Positions 60,435-64,000 of a stretch of 64,000 nucleotides of DNA are shown in pieces. Every line of letters begins with the position of its first letter. Position 1 is the stretch's first letter. This stretch comes from SIG575 sp045534165. Its GTDB lineage: Bacteria; Bacillota; Clostridia; Oscillospirales; Acutalibacteraceae. Made by a program: the position numbers and the translations under genes. The notes under the pieces were generated by a model. The model searched no databases. It saw only the letters and a list, made by a program, of their open reading frames with translations, and was not told the DNA's origin. The stretch spans positions 6,740 through 70,739 of the forward strand of contig JAZSJD010000017.1 in assembly GCA_045534165.1 (NCBI GenBank), in the 5' to 3' direction.

Positions 60435-61883
60435 TTACTTTGTTTTTGACCAGGTTGCAGGAAGTGCAAGAATAACAAGGGGGAAAATTTCAAGTCTGCC
60501 AAGAAGCATTGAAATACTTAAAATTATTTTTGAAACCGGTGAATATTCTACAAAGCTTCCCATTGGTCCTACTTTACCAAATCCCGGACCGATGTTATTG
60601 AAACATGCTGTCACGGCAGAAAAGTTTGTTTCAAAATCAAAATTATCAAACAAAGATATAGCCAAAAAAACAACCAGATAACAGATAATGTAAATTGCAA
60701 GATATACTGCAACACCGGTTGTTGTAGATTCTTCCAGCCTCTTTCCTTCAAATGTTACTACCTTGACTGAACGAGGGTGCATAAGACGTTTTATTTCACT
60801 ACGTATTTTCTTGACAAGTATTACCACTCTGGTAACCTTGAAACCACCTGCTGTTGATCCGGCACATGCACCAATCAGAGTCAGACCAAACAACACAGCT
60901 TTTGAAAACAATGGCCACTGGTTGAAATCCGTAGTAGAAAACCCTGTTGTGGTCATTATTGAAGCTACCTGAAAAGATGCCTGTCTGAATGTTTCTGAAA
61001 AGCCTTCATACATATGATAAGTGTTAATGGTTATAGCCATTACAGAAAACACAAGAATACCCATGTACGTCAACAATTCTGTACTTTTAAATACAGTTTT
61101 AAAGCGACGTATAAGGAGCAGATAATATATGTTAAAATTAACACCAAACAAGAGCATAAATACGGTGATTACCCATTGGATATACGCACTATAACCACCG
61201 ATACTGTCTGCTTTTATACCGAATCCTCCTGTGCCGGCAGTAGCCAGAGAATGAACTATACTTTCATATACTGTCATTCCTCCTACTTTGAGCAAAACCA
61301 TTTCTAAAACAGTCAGAACAATATAAATAAGATATAAAATTTTCGCTGTTTCTCTCATCTTAGGAACAAGTTTACCCTTAACAGGGCCCGGCACCTCTGC
61401 ACGCATAATATGGATCGAACGTTTTGAAACGTTAGGCAGAATAGCCATAACAAAGACTAATACACCCATACCACCAATCCAGTGAGTCAAGCTTCGCCAG
61501 AATAATATTCCATAGCTCATTGATTCCACATCTGTGAGGATTGATGCTCCTGTTGTTGTAAAACCACTCACAGTTTCAAAAAAAGCATCCACATAACTGG
61601 AAAATTCTCCACTGAGTTTGAAAGGCAAGGCTCCGATGAGCGAAAGCACGATCCATGAAAGCGAAACCGTCAGGAAACCTTCTTTTGCATAAATAACCTG
61701 ATTTTTTGTCTTACAAAAAAGAACAAGAGCAATTCCTATTGCAGCGGAAATTGCGATTGTTATTAAAAAAGGAATGGCACAATCTTCCTCATATATCAAA
61801 GAGACAATGAAAGGCAAAATAAGAATCAGTGATTCTGCACAAACAATTTTTCCGACTGTGCCAAAGACCATCCTATGATTCAT
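60435..61883 (-). CDS. trkH: Trk/Ktr-type potassium uptake channel subunit
   Basis: 482 residues, normal for TrkH/KtrB. Four pore-loop repeats are visible with selectivity-filter glycines: FETVSGFTTTGAS, SLATAGTGGFGIKADS, VASIMTTTGFSTTDF and ACFNNIGPGFGKVG, separated by paired membrane helices. HWIGGMGVLVFVMAILP and GACAGSTAGGFKVTR are further landmarks. It conducts K+ (with Na+ or H+) into the cell under control of the TrkA ring. It lies 6 bp after trkA, in the same operon. GGGGG stands about 10 bases before the ATG. Confidence 0.95.
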   Translation of the reverse strand: MNHRMVFGTVGKIVCAESLILILPFIVSLIYEEDCAIPFLITIAISAAIGIALVLFCKTKNQVIYAKEGFLTVSLSWIVLSLIGALPFKLSGEFSSYVDAFFETVSGFTTTGASILTDVESMSYGILFWRSLTHWIGGMGVLVFVMAILPNVSKRSIHIMRAEVPGPVKGKLVPKMRETAKILYLIYIVLTVLEMVLLKVGGMTVYESIVHSLATAGTGGFGIKADSIGGYSAYIQWVITVFMLLFGVNFNIYYLLLIRRFKTVFKSTELLTYMGILVFSVMAITINTYHMYEGFSETFRQASFQVASIMTTTGFSTTDFNQWPLFSKAVLFGLTLIGACAGSTAGGFKVTRVVILVKKIRSEIKRLMHPRSVKVVTFEGKRLEESTTTGVAVYLAIYIICYLVVFLAISLFDNFDFETNFSAVTACFNNIGPGFGKVGPMGSFVEYSPVSKIILSISMLLGRLEIFPLVILALPATWSKTK

Positions 61884-61889
61884 CTGTAA

Positions 61890-63257
61890 TTACCCCCACT
61901 CGATAACGTCAGACAAATTATTTATTCGGTCGCCTGCTGTAAGCACAACAACCTTATCGTCCGGCTTTATCACATCATCACCTGATGGAATAATAACAGT
62001 TTTCTTTTCTCTTATAATTCCTGCGATGAGTATATTTTTTTTGAATTTAATATTCTTAAGGGGTACATTAACAATATCGCAGTCCTCTCTCACATAAAAT
62101 TCAAGAGCTTCTGCTTTACCCTCCATAAGCTTATACATTGTTTCAACACTGCTACCAATTGAGTTTTCAAGAGCACGTGCATATCTTACAATAATATCTG
62201 TTGTTGCAAATTTAGGAGAAACAATTGAATCTATTCCCAGTTTTTCTGCCATTGTGCCAAACTCGTTACGATTAACCTTTGAAATTACTTTCGGAATATT
62301 TTTTGATGCTGCAAAATATGAAAGCAGAATGTTTTCTTCATCCATACCTGTGAGAGATACAAAAGCATCCATTGAATCAAGGCCTTCTTCTTCCAGCAAT
62401 TCTTCTTTCGCTGCATCACCGTGGATGACATCAACTTTCTGAAGAAGTTCGGAGAACTGTTCACATTTCTGCAGATTGCTATCTATAACTTTAACCGAAC
62501 AACCTATGCCTAAAAGCATTTTTGAAAGATAGTAAGCAGTTCTGCTGGCACCGATTATCATAACATTCTTTGCCTGCTTCTGCAGAATGCCCAGGCTTTT
62601 AAGAAGTTTCTGCACTTCAACTGGGTCAGCTGTAACTGCAATTTTATCTCCGCTTTTTAAAACAAAGTTACCATCAGGAATATAAACATTATCTTCTCGC
62701 TGAATAATGCACACAAGGAATTTATAAGAATATTTCTTTCTCATCTGTTCAATTGTCATTCCGTCAAGCTTAGAATCAGGTTTAAGTCTGATTTCAACCA
62801 TTTCAAAGTTTCTTGCTGAAAAGTTTTCTATTTTAAGTGCTGAGGGAAATTTGAGAATATTAAAAATTTCTCTTGCAGCCAATTTTTCAGGGTTAACTGC
62901 CATTGAAAGATTAAGATGCTGACGCAAAAGTCCTAAACTTCTGTCGTTAAACTCAAGGTTTCTGATTCTTGCAATAGTGTGTTTAGCACCCATTCTTCTT
63001 GCAAGAAAACAACTGAGCATATTAAGTTCGTCTGAGCCTGAAAAAGCTGCAAATAATTCAGTATTTTCAATATCAGCTTCCAGAAGGATATCGCTGTCTG
63101 CACCATTGCCGCAAAGCCCCATAACATCATAAACGTTTGTTATTTCATTAATAACTTCCTGATTATTATCAATAACACTGACATCGTGTCCTTCGTTTAC
63201 GAGGCTTTCAATAGCTGACCTGCCTATTTTACCTGCACCAACTACTACAATTTTCAT
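61890..63257 (-). CDS. trkA: Trk potassium uptake regulatory subunit TrkA
   Basis: 455 residues, the two-RCK-domain form. First Rossmann fold: IVVVGAGKIGRSAIESLVNEGHDVSVID; second: VMIIGASRTAYYLSKMLLGIGCSVKVID at about 230-260. Each is followed by an RCK_C domain (EIRLKPDSKLDGMTIEQM; VPLKNIKFKKNILIAGIIREKKTVIIPSGDDVIKPDDKVVVL). It binds NAD(H)/ATP/ADP and gates TrkH. First gene of the trkA-trkH operon. A weak promoter is likely around 63280-63320 (TACAAT). Confidence 0.95.
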   Translation of the reverse strand: MKIVVVGAGKIGRSAIESLVNEGHDVSVIDNNQEVINEITNVYDVMGLCGNGADSDILLEADIENTELFAAFSGSDELNMLSCFLARRMGAKHTIARIRNLEFNDRSLGLLRQHLNLSMAVNPEKLAAREIFNILKFPSALKIENFSARNFEMVEIRLKPDSKLDGMTIEQMRKKYSYKFLVCIIQREDNVYIPDGNFVLKSGDKIAVTADPVEVQKLLKSLGILQKQAKNVMIIGASRTAYYLSKMLLGIGCSVKVIDSNLQKCEQFSELLQKVDVIHGDAAKEELLEEEGLDSMDAFVSLTGMDEENILLSYFAASKNIPKVISKVNRNEFGTMAEKLGIDSIVSPKFATTDIIVRYARALENSIGSSVETMYKLMEGKAEALEFYVREDCDIVNVPLKNIKFKKNILIAGIIREKKTVIIPSGDDVIKPDDKVVVLTAGDRINNLSDVIEWG

Positions 63258-63370
63258 AATGCATCTCTTTTCAATATACTTTATATTGTTTTTGTATTGT
63301 ACTACAAAATTATAAAAAAGTCTATACTTTTTTATACACTACAAAAATATTATATGTAAAAAAATAAAAA

Positions 63371-63399
63371 GCAGAGAGAATCAAAAGATTCTCTCTGCC
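63371..63399 (-). terminator. Intrinsic terminator of the dockerin-like gene
   Basis: GCAGAGAGAATC (63371-63382) pairs exactly with GATTCTCTCTGC (63387-63398); the minus strand continues TTTTTATTTTTTT. Confidence 0.88.
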
Positions 63400-63413
63400 A
63401 TTTAATTTAAGGA

Positions 63414-64000
63414 TTAATAAGTTCCCATTGAACCATCCTGCATAAGAGTTGCATCCATATTTGCAAGTGAAATCATAATTGCAACGTCCATTGCATCAAC
63501 ATAACCATCCTTGAAGAGGTCGAGCACTTTGAGAAGCACTGCATCCGGGTCTTCACCTGAGTTTACAACTTCTGTGATGTATGCTACATCATATGTATCA
63601 ACAACTGCGTCACCGTTAGCATCACCAAAGACAAGAACTGTGTATGTGACGAGAACTTCGCCTGTTTTTGTGCTTACAAACTGAATCATTGTACCTGTAC
63701 CGAAACCGTTTCTTGTTTCGTAGATTTTAAGTTCAGCTGCACCAACAAACTTGATAAGTTCTCTTACATCTTCAGCCATTGTGCCTTCTTCGAAGCCGTA
63801 GATATAACCATCTTCAATTACAAGACCTGTACCTTCAAGGTCAATTGTGAATACAAACTCAAGGTTTGCAGTTGCTGCGATAATGTCCGCTGTTGCCTGA
63901 TCGATTGCACCCTGACTGAGAATATCTGTTGACTCATTGTAGTCGCGTGCTGCTTCCGTTATGAGTGTTGTGAGCATACTGAGTGATGTCTGTTCGATCT
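63414..64000 (-). CDS. Large secreted protein with FIVAR-like and C-terminal dockerin-like domains, 5' partial
   Basis: The frame is open to the right edge; the visible 195 residues are the C-terminus. First part (EAARDYNESTDILSQGAIDQ) resembles the end of a FIVAR sugar-binding module. Next is a beta-rich linker domain (TGLVIEDGYIYGFEEGTMAED, GFGTGTMIQF). The end is a type I dockerin-like pair: GDANGDAVVDTYDVAYITEV and LDLFKDGYVDAMDVAIMISLA, each a Ca-binding loop-helix. The second loop is slightly degenerate (no Asp at its first positions). Dockerins dock extracellular enzymes on cohesins; many gut Clostridia use them on single large surface proteins. The catalytic part lies outside the window. 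Confidence 0.82.
   Translation of the reverse strand, partial: IEQTSLSMLTTLITEAARDYNESTDILSQGAIDQATADIIAATANLEFVFTIDLEGTGLVIEDGYIYGFEEGTMAEDVRELIKFVGAAELKIYETRNGFGTGTMIQFVSTKTGEVLVTYTVLVFGDANGDAVVDTYDVAYITEVVNSGEDPDAVLLKVLDLFKDGYVDAMDVAIMISLANMDATLMQDGSMGTY

Noticed and set aside
61899..61910. CCCACTCGAT near the trkA stop as a second copy of the guaA 3' end
   Set aside because: Both proteins end in Ile-Glu-Trp, so the match follows from the codons; no further similarity outside it.
1..64000. tRNA, rRNA, tmRNA or RNase P genes
   Set aside because: I saw no tRNA cloverleaf with a CCA-type end, no rRNA-like stretch and no tmRNA or RNase P core, but without a model search small RNA genes could be missed.

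Overview
The window looks like a piece of chromosome from a low-GC, Gram-positive gut anaerobe of the class Clostridia, probably an uncultured Oscillospiraceae/Ruminococcaceae-type bacterium. This is an inference from several things seen together: AGGAGG-type ribosome sites with several TTG/GTG starts, a T-box leader, an AspRS/GatCAB route, a dockerin-like secreted protein, BspA-type leucine-rich repeats, GPH sugar transporters and many glycoside hydrolases. No rRNA, tRNA, transposase, integrase or CRISPR array was recognised.

Layout. 0-9.8 kb: lipid and phosphodiester scavenging (partial secreted LCAT-like lipase, OPA-type transporter, a minus-strand phosphodiesterase - glycerophosphodiesterase - LRR protein - MFS operon, metallophosphoesterase, GNAT, FliB-like protein). 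9.8-14.7 kb: PutP, a GH151/GHL6-like glycosidase and a membrane-anchored RCC1-repeat protein. 14.7-15.9 kb: no ordinary gene, but an apparent ~870-nt minus-strand non-coding RNA with a perfect consensus promoter, an intrinsic terminator, a 113-bp tandem repeat and seven copies of a 16-nt motif. 15.9-19.8 kb: DUF1292 protein, a 6S-like RNA, a propeller-like protein, a GPH symporter and a metallophosphoesterase. 19.8-32 kb: glycan foraging (GH98-like, two domain-permuted GH3 enzymes, Gfo/Idh/MocA oxidoreductase, GH130), two SHOCT membrane paralogues, a MITE-like inverted repeat and hpt. 32-38.3 kb: SGNH esterase, then gatB-gatA-aspS under a T-box; AspRS carries GatC fused to its C-terminus, and GatA has lost its catalytic triad. 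38.3-40.6 kb: GH110-like alpha-galactosidase and a DUF6512 membrane protein. 40.7-45.8 kb: a DUF1854 protein between two zinc-ribbon ABC exporters.

46-56.5 kb holds an unusual minus-strand locus: ADP-ribosylglycohydrolase, LytTR regulator, C39-like peptidase, membrane-anchored protein, HerA-type ATPase, small acidic protein, and an Hsp70-like protein with PASTA and three C-terminal repeats. Two start points in it carry the same paired direct repeat with a 21-bp period, the kind of site a LytTR protein binds, so the locus is probably a self-regulated unit. It abuts the 3' end of guaA, a known integration hotspot, next to an 11-bp tandem repeat. 56.5-64 kb: guaA lacking its glutaminase domain, a geranylgeranyl-reductase-like flavoprotein, a clan GH-A glycosidase, trkH-trkA, and a partial dockerin-like protein.

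Themes. GH98, GH110, the GH151-like enzyme, GH130 and GH3 together fit host mucin/blood-group glycan use. GuaA and GatA, two glutamine-dependent enzymes, both lack their ammonia-generating part here. The strongest candidates for undescribed biology are the repeat-rich RNA at 14.8-15.7 kb and the Hsp70/HerA/LytTR locus at 47.5-56.1 kb.
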